A program made the position numbers and the translations under genes. Positions 1 to 8,190 of a stretch of DNA of 64,000 nucleotides are shown here, in pieces. The DNA is from [Mycobacterium] nativiensis (lineage in GTDB: Bacteria > Actinomycetota > Actinomycetes > Mycobacteriales > Mycobacteriaceae). Positions within the stretch are counted from its first letter, which is position 1. The number at the start of each line of letters is the position of its first letter. The stretch covers positions 4,296,158-4,360,157 of the forward strand of contig NZ_CP083986.1 of the NCBI RefSeq assembly GCF_020172685.1, in the 5' to 3' direction. The notes below the pieces were generated by a model. The model had not been told where the DNA came from and made no database searches. It saw only the letters and a program-made list of their open reading frames with translations.

Positions 1-1090
1 TGTTGTCGAACTCGTCGCCCAGATCGGTGCCGATCATCGGCATCTCCGCGGCGTTCACCCCGATGCCGTGGCCGAGGTAGAAGTGCGGCAGCCAGGGCCG
101 GGTTCCACCGTTGGCCGCGATCGCCGCCCGGGCCAGGTCACCGGAGGTCACTCCGGCCCGCAGCACCCCGCGCACGGCGTCGAGGATCTCCCGCCACCGC
201 CGGTACTGCGCCTGCTGCCGGGGATTCGGGTCGGCCCCGACCACCCAGGTGCGGCCGAAGTCCGAGCAGTAGCCCCCGTAGGTGATCGAGACGTCGGTCC
301 ACAGCACGTCACCGGCCTTCAGTTCGCGCTCGGTGGACAGCAGCGGCAGTGCCAGATCGCCGTGGGTTGTCCAGACCCCGGATTCGCGGGTGTCGGGCAT
401 GACCTGCCAGATCGGTTCCAGCATGCTGGCGCTGGCACCCAATTCGAAGGCGTGCCGCAGGAATTGGGCCGACAGGTCGATCTGGCGGATGCCCGGCGCC
501 AATGCGGCCTGCACGTCAACCATGGCCTCGTCGGTGATCCGGCAGGCGGTGCGGATGCAGGCCAGCTCGTCGACGGTTTTGATCATCTTGGCGGCGCTGA
601 CGACCTGGGACGCATCCACCGGCCGGCCGGCCGGAAAGAGCCGATCGGAGGCGCGGCGCATCGCCCCGGTGCACTCGTCGATCCCGATCACCGCGTTGCC
701 GGGGATCAGGCCGGCCAGCACTCGCGCGAAATGCTCGACCCCTTCGTCGAATTCGAGGTACACCGGGCCGTGCAGATGGTCTCCGGGCAGGTCGGACTCG
801 CCGGATGCACCCTCCCGGAACGGCAGGAACAGGTGCGGCCACTCATCGCCGGCGAGCACGATCGCCACTGGACGTTCGACGTGCGACAGCCCGGCATCGC
901 CGAGCCGCCAGCTGGTTCCGGTGGCGTAGGTGACGGCGTTGTTTCCCAGCAGGATCAGCGCGTCGACGCCGCGGTCGGCCATCGCCGCCCGCAGTCGCGC
1001 CCCGGTCTCCCGGCGCAGCCGGGCCCGGTCCGGGACCTCGGGTATCTCGATCCCGCCGGTGGTTGCCGATAGTGATGTGGGCGCGCTCAT
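1..1090 (-). CDS. M24-family metallopeptidase (Xaa-Pro aminopeptidase/creatinase fold), 3' end outside window
   Basis: About 363 residues are visible from an ATG at 1090; the C-terminus lies beyond base 1. The N-terminal half looks like a creatinase/prolidase N-domain. It is followed by the pita-bread catalytic domain: WTDVSITYGGYCSDFGRTW supplies the two metal-binding aspartates, and LGHGIGVNAAEMP supplies the metal-binding histidine and following glutamate region. The family hydrolyses Xaa-Pro peptides or C-N bonds such as creatine. In a catabolic operon a small-molecule amide or hydrolase role is possible, but that is inference. The start overlaps the stop of the upstream amidohydrolase by one base (TGATG), so the two are translationally coupled. 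It is the last visible gene of the leftward TetR-ferredoxin-P450 operon. Confidence 0.85.
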   Translation of the reverse strand, partial: MSAPTSLSATTGGIEIPEVPDRARLRRETGARLRAAMADRGVDALILLGNNAVTYATGTSWRLGDAGLSHVERPVAIVLAGDEWPHLFLPFREGASGESDLPGDHLHGPVYLEFDEGVEHFARVLAGLIPGNAVIGIDECTGAMRRASDRLFPAGRPVDASQVVSAAKMIKTVDELACIRTACRITDEAMVDVQAALAPGIRQIDLSAQFLRHAFELGASASMLEPIWQVMPDTRESGVWTTHGDLALPLLSTERELKAGDVLWTDVSITYGGYCSDFGRTWVVGADPNPRQQAQYRRWREILDAVRGVLRAGVTSGDLARAAIAANGGTRPWLPHFYLGHGIGVNAAEMPMIGTDLGDEFDN

Positions 1091-2271
1091 CACAACCCCA
1101 GGAAGGTTTTGACGTTGCCGCTGACCACCTTCGCCGCGTCCTGCGGTCCGAGCGCTGCCACGACGTTGGCCAGTGATTTCTCCGAGTAGCCGAAGGTGCT
1201 CTCGTTGTGCGGGTAGTCCGACGACCACATCACCTTGTCCACCCCGATCTGGTCGATCAGCCGCAGGCCGAGCGGGTCGACCATGAACGACGCGCTCATG
1301 TGGGTGTCCCAGTAGTGCCGGATGTCGTGCTGCAGCTGGTGGGTGAACATGTGCTGGTAGGACGCGAGCAGATGTTCGGCGTCCTGCAAGGCCGTAGGCA
1401 CCCAGGCGATCCCACCTTCGAACCAGCCGACCCGCAGTCCCGGATGACGGTCCAGGATGCCGGAGAAGATGTATTTGGCGAACTGCTCGCGGAACGAGTC
1501 GACATTGACCATCATGCCCACCACGACACTGTTGACCTCGCACGGCGTCTTCGGCGGGGTTTCACCGATGTGGTGGGTGATCGGCAGCCCGGCCTGCTCG
1601 ATCTCATCCCACACCGGATCCATCACCCGGGCACCGAAGTCGATGATGTTGCCGTCGTCATCCTTGCCGGGGTTCAGCGGCAGCAGGAACGTCTTGAGCC
1701 CCAAGGACTTCAGCTCTTCCAGGGTGCGCCTGGTGCCGGCGGGGTCCCACCAGTTGATGAGACCCACCCCGTAGAAGTGGCCGTTCGACCGCTCCTGCAG
1801 CTCGGCCATGTACTCGTTGTAGATGCGGAAGACCCGCTCCCGCAGCTCCTTGTCGGGGAAGTGGAACAGTGCCAGCACCGCGTTGGGGAAGGCCAGTTCC
1901 CTGTCCACGCCGTCGGTGGCCAGCTCGGCGATGCGGGCCTCGATGTTGCTGCTGGCGGCGCCGGCCAGGTCGTCGTACTGCATGAGTACCGCCGAGAAGT
2001 CGCCCGGCAGGAACGACTGTCCCTTGCGGCCGACCATGTACGCGCCGTCCTCGTACCAGATCCGGGGCGCCTTGTCCTTGAGGTCCTCGGGGAACCGCTC
2101 GAAGAAGATGTCGTCGGCGATCGAGATGTGGTTGTCAGCGGAGAACACCTCGGTGCCGACCGGAAGGCCGACCCCACCCAAGCCGACGCCGGCCTGACCG
2201 TGACGGTCTTTGGGCGCGCCGTAACCGCCGGGCGGATAGAACGTGGTGTCTCGAGTTGATGTGCTGGACAT
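1090..2271 (-). CDS. Amidohydrolase-2 family metal-dependent hydrolase
   Basis: A 393-aa TIM-barrel hydrolase of the ACMSD/2-pyrone-dicarboxylate hydrolase-like amidohydrolase_2 family. Visible marks are the N-terminal SADNHISIADD metal motif, ITHHIGE in mid-barrel, WFEGGIAWVP, and the C-terminal MWSSDYPHNES signature carrying the catalytic aspartate. An in-frame TTG lies 15 bases upstream at 2286. I chose the ATG at 2271 because GGAG sits nine bases before it. Members decarboxylate or hydrolyse ring-derived acids and lactones; the substrate is unknown. It lies 24 bases after the P450 stop, in the same operon. Confidence 0.85.
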   Translation of the reverse strand: MSSTSTRDTTFYPPGGYGAPKDRHGQAGVGLGGVGLPVGTEVFSADNHISIADDIFFERFPEDLKDKAPRIWYEDGAYMVGRKGQSFLPGDFSAVLMQYDDLAGAASSNIEARIAELATDGVDRELAFPNAVLALFHFPDKELRERVFRIYNEYMAELQERSNGHFYGVGLINWWDPAGTRRTLEELKSLGLKTFLLPLNPGKDDDGNIIDFGARVMDPVWDEIEQAGLPITHHIGETPPKTPCEVNSVVVGMMVNVDSFREQFAKYIFSGILDRHPGLRVGWFEGGIAWVPTALQDAEHLLASYQHMFTHQLQHDIRHYWDTHMSASFMVDPLGLRLIDQIGVDKVMWSSDYPHNESTFGYSEKSLANVVAALGPQDAAKVVSGNVKTFLGL

Positions 2272-2295
2272 GTCAATCCACTCCAATCGGGCGGG

Positions 2296-3534
2296 TTACC
2301 AGGTGACGGGAAGTTCGTAGACTCCGTAGGCGAGCCGGTCATTCTTGAACGGGATCTCGTCGATGCCCACCGCCAGCTTCAGCGTCGGGATGCGGCGGAA
2401 CAGGGTGCGGAAGGCGATCACCATCTCGGCGCGGGCCAGCTGCTGGCCGACGCACTGATGCGGGCCAAACCCGAACGCCATGTGCTGGCGCGCCGGGCGA
2501 GCCAGGTCGAGCACTTCGGGCTCGGGGAAGGCCGTGGCGTCCCAGTTGGCCGGCGCCAGGTCGATGATGATGCCGTCACCGGCCCGGATCGTCTGGCCGG
2601 CGACCTCGATGTCCTCCAATGCCACTCGGCGCTGGCCGGTGTGGATGATCGACAGGTAGCGCAGCAGTTCCTCGACCGCGTTGGCGATCGCGGCGTCGTC
2701 GTCGCCGCGGAAAACCGCGGTGCGCTCGGCGATCTTGTCGGGCTCGCCCAGCAGCGCCACGATGCCCAGGCCGATCATGTTCGCGGTGGTCTCATGGCCG
2801 GCGATGAGCATCCCGGTGCCCAGCTGGGTGGCCTCGCGGACCGACAGGTCGCCGTTTTTCACCCGCTTACCCAGGTCGGAGACCATGTCGTCGGCCGGTT
2901 CGGCCATCCGGGCCTCCAGCAGCCGGATCAGGTACTTGGAGAGTTCGGTGGCACCCTCGGCGAGGTCGTCGGAGGTGGCGTTGCGGTCCACGCCCATGGT
3001 GGCGTGCTGCTGGAAGAACTCGTGGTCCTCGTAGGGCACGCCGAGGAGTTCGCTGATGACCAGCGACGGAATCGGCAGCGCGAATCCCTCGATCAGGTCG
3101 GCCGGCTGCGGGCCGGCCAGGATCGCGTCGAGGTGTTCGTCGGTGATGCGTTGCGCGACCGGGGTCAGCGCGTCGACGCGTTTCATGGTCAGTGCCGGGG
3201 ACAGGATTCGGCGGTACCGGATGTGTTCGGCGCCGTCGGTGGTGAACACCGACTTGGGCCGGTGGTCGACGCTGGCGCGCATCATCTCGTTCCAGTGCGG
3301 GAAGCCGGGCTGGTGGTCGTCGACGCTGACCCGGGGGTCGGAGAACAGGGTGCGCACCGCCTCGTAGCCGGTGATCAGCCACGGCGTGCTGCCGTCCCAG
3401 ATCCGCACCCGACTCAGCGGAGCCTGCGCGGCCAGCGCCATGGTCTCCGGCGGCGGGGCGAACGGGCACCGGCCGTCCCGGCTCATCGGGTACTCCGGTG
3501 TTTCGGTGGCCGCCATGGTGGTTGCGTCGGTCAC
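2296..3534 (-). CDS. Cytochrome P450 (bacterial class I type)
   Basis: A 412-aa soluble P450 of normal length. The I-helix oxygen-activation motif AGHETT is at 245-250, the K-helix ExxR at E289-R292, and the haem loop FGFGPHQCVG has the thiolate Cys at 361. The overall pattern resembles CYP105-like bacterial enzymes, but I would not assign a family without alignment. It starts at GTG 3534, three bases after the ferredoxin stop, with GAGGAG six bases upstream. It presumably hydroxylates a hydrophobic substrate using electrons from the adjacent ferredoxin. No reductase is encoded beside it. Confidence 0.95.
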   Translation of the reverse strand: MTDATTMAATETPEYPMSRDGRCPFAPPPETMALAAQAPLSRVRIWDGSTPWLITGYEAVRTLFSDPRVSVDDHQPGFPHWNEMMRASVDHRPKSVFTTDGAEHIRYRRILSPALTMKRVDALTPVAQRITDEHLDAILAGPQPADLIEGFALPIPSLVISELLGVPYEDHEFFQQHATMGVDRNATSDDLAEGATELSKYLIRLLEARMAEPADDMVSDLGKRVKNGDLSVREATQLGTGMLIAGHETTANMIGLGIVALLGEPDKIAERTAVFRGDDDAAIANAVEELLRYLSIIHTGQRRVALEDIEVAGQTIRAGDGIIIDLAPANWDATAFPEPEVLDLARPARQHMAFGFGPHQCVGQQLARAEMVIAFRTLFRRIPTLKLAVGIDEIPFKNDRLAYGVYELPVTW

Positions 3535-3537
3535 GCT

Positions 3538-3735
3538 CTACTCCTCAACGATCTTGATTGCTCCGGACGGACAGACTGCGACCGCCTGGCGAACGGCCTC
3601 GGCCAGTTCTTCGGGCGGGTTCTCGTCGAGCAGGACGACGACGCCGTCCTCATCACGCTGGTCGAACACCCGGGGCGCCAGTGCGGCGCACTGCCCCGAT
3701 GACGCGCAGATGTTCTGGTCGGCGGTGACTTTCAT
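3538..3735 (-). CDS. P450-partner ferredoxin (3Fe-4S type)
   Basis: A 65-aa acidic ferredoxin starting MKVTADQNIC. Cluster ligands are C10, C16 and C55 (followed by Pro). Position 13, the fourth ligand in 4Fe-4S ferredoxins, is Ser in CASSGQC, so a 3Fe-4S or unusually ligated cluster is expected. The ATG at 3735 overlaps the TetR stop by one base (TAATG). The P450 begins three bases after its stop, a typical P450-redox partner pairing. The same frame is open upstream to 4098, but that extension is antisense-type shadow sequence inside the TetR gene. Confidence 0.92.
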   Translation of the reverse strand: MKVTADQNICASSGQCAALAPRVFDQRDEDGVVVLLDENPPEELAEAVRQAVAVCPSGAIKIVEE

Positions 3736-4400
3736 TACGAACCTCCCGTGACCGGGGCGCGCCACATCCCGACGATCGCGTCGATCAGGTTGGAACTCGC
3801 CTCGTGCCAACTGGTTTTCGGTCTGCCACCCGAGGCCAGCGTGCGTTCCCAATCCGCGCAGGTGTGCATCAGCAGGTTGCGGGCCATCACGTTGCGGGCC
3901 TGGCGGACCGGGGCCGGCAGGTCCGGCAGGCAGCGGTTGATGCCCTCGATGACCTGCACCAGAGACGGCGAACTCAGCGCGTCCTGGACGACGATGTCGT
4001 GGTAGGCCGGGTCGGCCATCACCTGCGCGGCGAACCGCGCATACCAGGTCGGGTTGCCCAGCGCGGCAAGATGATCGGTGAGCGGGGAGACCAGACACGA
4101 CACCCAGTCGCGCAGTTCGGCCGAATCCACGGCGCCGACGACCATCTGCTCGCGTAACAGCTCGACGGGCGCCCGGTGCCGGCGCTCGATCTCTCGCACC
4201 AGGTCGGTTTTGGTGCCGAAGTGGTAGCCGACCGCGGCGTTGTTGCCCTGGCCGGCGGCCTCACTGACCTGACGGTTGGAGACCGCGAACACCCCGTGCT
4301 CGGCGAAGAGCCGCTCCGCGGCGGTCAATATCGCTTCCCGCGTGTTGTTGGCCCGGTCAGCTCGCACGGCCTTGTCAGCGGTGGTCACCGCGCCAGTCAA
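3735..4400 (-). CDS. TetR/AcrR-family transcriptional regulator
   Basis: A 221-aa regulator. Residues 20-66 form the TetR DNA-binding domain (REAILTAAERLFAEHG, then the recognition segment AAVGYHFGTKTDLV). The rest is a helical ligand-binding domain with HTCADWERTL near the end. The ORF opens at TTG 4400; GTG 4388 is the alternative start. No good Shine-Dalgarno is visible, and a palindrome ends 15 bases upstream, so the message may be leaderless. It heads the operon with ferredoxin, P450, amidohydrolase and M24 peptidase. The palindrome is repeated before the neighbouring SDR gene. I infer that it represses both units and responds to the P450 substrate or a metabolite. Confidence 0.9.
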   Translation of the reverse strand: MTGAVTTADKAVRADRANNTREAILTAAERLFAEHGVFAVSNRQVSEAAGQGNNAAVGYHFGTKTDLVREIERRHRAPVELLREQMVVGAVDSAELRDWVSCLVSPLTDHLAALGNPTWYARFAAQVMADPAYHDIVVQDALSSPSLVQVIEGINRCLPDLPAPVRQARNVMARNLLMHTCADWERTLASGGRPKTSWHEASSNLIDAIVGMWRAPVTGGS

Positions 4401-4414
4401 TCGCGGATCATCAA

Positions 4415-4436
4415 TTAAGTCAAGCGATTGATTTAA
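4415..4436. promoter_or_regulatory. Palindromic operator, copy 1 (upstream of TetR gene)
   Basis: An imperfect 22-bp palindrome of form TTAA-G-TCAA-G-CG-A-TTGA-T-TTAA. It extends to 26 bp here because AATT continues on both sides. The identical 22 bases recur at 5288-5309. This copy lies just upstream of the TetR start and covers the stop codon of the SDR gene (4433-4435). Its size and symmetry fit a TetR operator; the assignment to the adjacent TetR is inference. Confidence 0.75.
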
Positions 4437-5260
4437 TTGGTTTGGTCCTCGGTTCGCTTGGCGCGGCGCCGGATGGCCTTGCCCGCCACCGTCCCGCCGT
4501 CCACCGGCAGCACGACACCGGTCACGTAGCGGGATCGGTCACCGGCGAGATACAGCGCAGCCTCGGCGACGTCGTCCGGGGTGCCCTCGCGCTGCAGCGG
4601 CCGATCGGCGCGCATGGTCTCACGGATGCGCTCCTCGAACCTTTTGAGCTCGGCGGACTCGGTCTCGGTGGATGCCGACTGCAGCAGCGGGGTGGGGATG
4701 TTGCCGGGGGCGATCGCGTTGACCCGGACCTCGTAGTGGGCCAGCTCGATCGCCGCGGACTTGGTGAACTGGATGACCGCCGACTTGGAGGCGCGATATG
4801 TCATCACCCCGCCGCCGGCCTGGATACCGCCGATCGAGGTCAGGTTGATGATCGATCCGCCGCCGTGGGAGGCCATGTGCCGGGCGGCATCGCGGGTGCC
4901 GGCCATCACCCCGAGCACATTGACCGCCATGATCTTGTCGAAGTCGGCCAGGTCGTCGTCGAGGAAGCGGTTGTGCATGGTGCCGGAGATCCCGGCGTTG
5001 TTGACCATGATGTGCAGGCCGCCAAAGTGCTCGACGGCGACGTCGACCAACGCGCCGACCTGCTCCTGGTCAGCCACATCAGCCGTCCGGAACAGCGCGT
5101 TGGAACCGAGTTCCGCGGCCAGGTCGGAGCCACGCTCGCCGTCCCGGTCTGCGATGACGACCCGCGCCCCTTCGGCCACGAAGCGTTCGACGATTCCCCG
5201 ACCGATTCCCGATGCGCCTCCGGTGACGACGGCTACTTTCCCCGCTAGTTCATTGGCCAC
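4433..5260 (-). CDS. Short-chain dehydrogenase/reductase
   Basis: A 275-aa classical SDR. It has the NAD(P)-binding TGGASGIGRG motif at 13-22, NNAGISG, INLTSIGG with the catalytic Ser, YRASK as the YxxxK catalytic pair, and a C-terminal VLPVDGG. It uses a GTG start. The expected role is oxidation of an alcohol, probably one made by the nearby P450; the substrate is unknown. It is transcribed towards the TetR gene, and its stop codon is inside operator copy 1. Operator copy 2 lies 28 bases before its start, which suggests co-regulation with the P450 operon. Confidence 0.92.
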   Translation of the reverse strand: MANELAGKVAVVTGGASGIGRGIVERFVAEGARVVIADRDGERGSDLAAELGSNALFRTADVADQEQVGALVDVAVEHFGGLHIMVNNAGISGTMHNRFLDDDLADFDKIMAVNVLGVMAGTRDAARHMASHGGGSIINLTSIGGIQAGGGVMTYRASKSAVIQFTKSAAIELAHYEVRVNAIAPGNIPTPLLQSASTETESAELKRFEERIRETMRADRPLQREGTPDDVAEAALYLAGDRSRYVTGVVLPVDGGTVAGKAIRRRAKRTEDQTN

Positions 5261-5287
5261 CAGGAGAGTTAATCCGTCCCGCGATTG

Positions 5288-5309
5288 TTAAGTCAAGCGA
5301 TTGATTTAA
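5288..5309. promoter_or_regulatory. Palindromic operator, copy 2 (upstream of SDR gene)
   Basis: The same 22-bp imperfect palindrome as at 4415-4436, identical at all 22 positions. It is 28 bases upstream of the SDR start and 34 bases upstream of the divergent cyclase gene. Two perfect copies about 870 bp apart, each immediately before a gene start, are unlikely to be chance in GC-rich DNA, because the repeat itself is AT-rich. The likely binder is the neighbouring TetR (inference). Confidence 0.75.
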
Positions 5310-5343
5310 CTGGTCGACGCCGTTCCCCCGCTACCGTCGTGAT

Positions 5344-6858
5344 GTGAGCAGAGCGGCCGGCCCGGCGCGTGGCACCGTCGCACGCAGCTCGCTGCGGTAC
5401 GCGGCCGGTCTGGCGCTGGCACACCTGCTCAGCGTCGCCGAGGTGCTCATCGTCCTGGTCGCGCTGCGCGGCCACGCCACCGACAACCCGCATTTCTCGG
5501 CGAACTACGTCGCCACGGCGGTGACACTGTCGTTGCTGTCCACAGTCACCGTCCTGGCCGGCGGAGGGCTGATCATCGCCCGGTCACTGCGGTGGTTCAT
5601 CCGCGATGCCGTGCCCACCCCCGCCCAGCGCATCGCCGCGATGAACATCATCCGGGACCAATCACTGCTGCTGGGCGCGGCCTGGGCCACCGGGGGCGCG
5701 CTCTTCGTCCTGCTGGAACGCGGCGGCGGAGCCGGCATAGTGGTGGCGACCGTCCTGGCTGTCACGCTGGGGGGTGCGGCCGCGACCGGCACCGGTGTGT
5801 TGTTCAACCAACGGATCATCCGTCCGATCATCGCCGCCGCGACACGGGGTTTCGACGGATTTCTGACCGCGCCGGGAGTGCTGTCCCGACTGATCAACAT
5901 GTGGTTGCTGTCCAGCGGCCTGCCGAGCCTGACCATCGCCGCGCTCATCATCTTCAAGACGAACGGCTGGTTCATCCCCAAAACCGCCTCGGTGGAGATA
6001 CCGGTGCTGGTGCTGTCGCTGGTCGCGGTGATGCTGGGCTGGCGCGGCATGGCACTGGTCTCGCGCTCGATCGCTGATCCGATCCGCGAAGTCGTCGACG
6101 CGATGGCCGAGATCGAGCACGGCCGGATCGGCACCCTGGTCGATGTCTACGAACGCTCCGAGATCGGCCGTCTGCAAAGCGGGTTCAACCGGATGGTGGC
6201 CGGCTTGCGTGAACGCGACCGACTGCATGATCTGTTCGGCCGATACGTCGGCACCGACGTCGCCCGCCGCGCCGTGCGCGACGGCGCGACGCTCTCCGGC
6301 GAGGTCTCCGACGCGGCGATCCTCTTCGTCGACCTGGCCAATTCCACCCAGCTCACCACGAGCAGGCCGCCGCAGGAGGTCGCCGACGTGCTCAACGACT
6401 TCTTCCGGATCGTGGTCGGCGCCGTGGACGAACATGGCGGGCTGATCAACAAGTTCCAAGGGGATGCGGCGCTGGCCGTGTTCGGGGTGCCGCTGCGCAA
6501 CGACGAAGCGGCATCGGCGGCGTTGGAGACCGCGCGCTGCCTGTCCATCCGGCTGCGCGACCTGCCGGTGGTCGACTTCGGTATCGGCGTCTCGGCCGGT
6601 TCGGTTTTCGCCGGCAACATCGGCGCCGAGAACCGCTACGAGTACACGGTGGTCGGCGATGCGGTCAATGAGGCCGCCCGGTTGGCCGACCTGGCCAAGT
6701 CCGCCGATCAGCGAGTGCTGTGTTCGGCTGCCGCCATCGATCGCGCCGACGAAGCCGAAGGCAAGCAATGGGTCTCGCACAGCTCGGCAGTGCTGCGCGG
6801 CCGCTCGGAGCCGACCCAGATCTCGACCCCGGGTTCCCGCGCGACTCTGCAACAGTAG
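5344..6858 (+). CDS. Membrane class III adenylate/guanylate cyclase with HAMP domain
   Basis: A 504-aa protein. About six hydrophobic segments are visible (near 21-41, 53-80, 108-124, 130-150, 183-205 and 217-237). A HAMP linker (about 240-292) and a C-terminal cyclase catalytic domain (about 320-480) follow. Catalytic residues are present: metal aspartates D330 (ILFVDLANST) and D374 (NKFQGDAAL), adenine-specifying K370 and D439, and transition-state N442 and R446 in VGDAVNEAARL. The arrangement matches the mycobacterial six-TM-HAMP cyclases of the Rv1318c-Rv1320c kind. It starts at GTG 5344. It should make cAMP at the inner membrane. It diverges from the SDR/TetR block, and the link to catabolism is only positional. 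Confidence 0.92.
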   Translation: MSRAAGPARGTVARSSLRYAAGLALAHLLSVAEVLIVLVALRGHATDNPHFSANYVATAVTLSLLSTVTVLAGGGLIIARSLRWFIRDAVPTPAQRIAAMNIIRDQSLLLGAAWATGGALFVLLERGGGAGIVVATVLAVTLGGAAATGTGVLFNQRIIRPIIAAATRGFDGFLTAPGVLSRLINMWLLSSGLPSLTIAALIIFKTNGWFIPKTASVEIPVLVLSLVAVMLGWRGMALVSRSIADPIREVVDAMAEIEHGRIGTLVDVYERSEIGRLQSGFNRMVAGLRERDRLHDLFGRYVGTDVARRAVRDGATLSGEVSDAAILFVDLANSTQLTTSRPPQEVADVLNDFFRIVVGAVDEHGGLINKFQGDAALAVFGVPLRNDEAASAALETARCLSIRLRDLPVVDFGIGVSAGSVFAGNIGAENRYEYTVVGDAVNEAARLADLAKSADQRVLCSAAAIDRADEAEGKQWVSHSSAVLRGRSEPTQISTPGSRATLQQ

Positions 6859-6885
6859 AGCCACCCGCGACCTAGACTCGACCGG

Positions 6886-7311
6886 GTGACCGCGCCCGTT
6901 CCGGCAGACGACCGGCTGGAGATCTCCGCGCTGCTCTACCGCTACGCGCGAGCCGTCGACGGCAAAGACTGGGCACTGTACCGCTCGGTGTTCACCGACG
7001 ACGCCGTGATCGACTATTCCTCGGCCGGTGCCATCTGTGGCACCCGCGACGAGGTCGCCGATTGGCTGTCGACCGGATTCAGGGCCATCCCGATGTCCAT
7101 GCACTACGTCACAAACATCGAAATACTTTCGTACACAGGCGATTCCGCAATCGTGCGGGCCATGTTCTACAACCCGATGCAGCTACCGGGGATGGCCGAA
7201 CTGAGCTACTGCGGAGGCTACTACCACCACGAGCTGGCCCGTACCGACGACGGTTGGCGCAGCCGCGACCTGCGCGAGGAGAACGTCTGGTTCAGTAATC
7301 CCCCGGGTTAA
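6886..7311 (+). CDS. SnoaL-like (NTF2-fold) protein
   Basis: A 141-aa single-domain protein starting at GTG 6886. LLYRYARAVDGKDWALYRSVFTDDAVIDY is the usual N-terminal pattern of SnoaL_4 proteins, and the C-terminal strand region ends WRSRDLREENVWF. This NTF2 cone fold serves as small hydratases, isomerases or dehydratases, or as ring-hydroxylating dioxygenase beta-type subunits. The specific activity is unknown. Its stop overlaps the stop of the convergent hydrolase gene by four bases. Confidence 0.82.
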   Translation: MTAPVPADDRLEISALLYRYARAVDGKDWALYRSVFTDDAVIDYSSAGAICGTRDEVADWLSTGFRAIPMSMHYVTNIEILSYTGDSAIVRAMFYNPMQLPGMAELSYCGGYYHHELARTDDGWRSRDLREENVWFSNPPG

Positions 7312-8180
7312 ATCGGCGGTCCAGCTTCGCCTCTCCTCCGTCGAGCCTCGCTAACCGCCGGCGCACAGAAGTCCAGCAACAACGCATTGACCTGCTCGGC
7401 CTGCTCGATCTGCGGGCAGTGGCCCGCGGCGTCGACGACGACGGCCCGACCGGCGGGGATCTGGTCGGCGATCTGCTTCGACCAGCCGGGCGGCAACAGT
7501 TTGTCTGCGGCACCCTCGATCACCAGCGTCGGTACCGAAATACGCTCGTAGGCCCGGCTGCTCGACGCCGGCGGCGGGGCCTCGGCTCCCGGCCGGCGGA
7601 ACCGGGCGGCCGCGACCGCCTCCCAGGCCCCGGGCGCGGTGCTCGACTCGTAACGCCGCCGCACATAGTGATCGTCGGCGGGGTAGGCCGGATCGTGAAA
7701 CAGCGCCTGCACGATCCGGCGCATCGCGGGCTCGGTGGCGTCATAGTCGTAGAGCGCGGCCATGTGCTGGTTCTGCTGGATCTCACCACCGCCGCAGATG
7801 GCTACCAGGCGCCGCAGCGGCAGCAGCGGCGCGTCCGAGGTGGCATCGACCAGCAGCATGATCGCCCCCATCGAGTTGCCCACGAAATCCGCCGCCTCGA
7901 CGCCCACCTCGGCGCAGAACCGGGCGACATGGCGGATTCGCATGCCCCGCCCGTCGTTGAAGTCGATGACCTTCGCCGACTCCCCGAAGCCGAGCAGGTC
8001 CGGCGCCAGCACCCGATACCGCTGCGCCAGCACGGCGATATTGCGCTCCCAACCGATTTCGGCGCCCGCCCCGAATTCGCCACCGTGCAGCAACACCACT
8101 GCCGGGGCCGCCGGATCGCCCGCTTCGAGGTAGGACGTAGTCAGGCCGTCCACTGCGACGGTCTTTCGCGCAACCAGCAA
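7308..8180 (-). CDS. Alpha/beta hydrolase
   Basis: A 290-aa alpha/beta hydrolase. It shows the oxyanion-hole HGG near residue 32, nucleophile elbow GNSMG, acid-bearing EGAADKLLP and the C-terminal catalytic His in DAAGHCPQIEQ. The pattern is close to meta-cleavage-product (C-C bond) hydrolases. It starts at TTG 8180 with GGAG six bases upstream. It is the last gene of the mhp-like operon, 10 bases after the preceding hydrolase. It probably cleaves a ring-fission product or ester (inference). Confidence 0.85.
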   Translation of the reverse strand: MLVARKTVAVDGLTTSYLEAGDPAAPAVVLLHGGEFGAGAEIGWERNIAVLAQRYRVLAPDLLGFGESAKVIDFNDGRGMRIRHVARFCAEVGVEAADFVGNSMGAIMLLVDATSDAPLLPLRRLVAICGGGEIQQNQHMAALYDYDATEPAMRRIVQALFHDPAYPADDHYVRRRYESSTAPGAWEAVAAARFRRPGAEAPPPASSSRAYERISVPTLVIEGAADKLLPPGWSKQIADQIPAGRAVVVDAAGHCPQIEQAEQVNALLLDFCAPAVSEARRRRGEAGPPI

Positions 8181-8190
8181 GGTCGGCTCC

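Noticed and set aside
68-1072. Long plus-strand open frame opposite the M24 peptidase
   Set aside because: High-GC shadow frame: low-complexity Gly/Arg/Asp composition and no motifs, while the opposite strand encodes a clear metallopeptidase.
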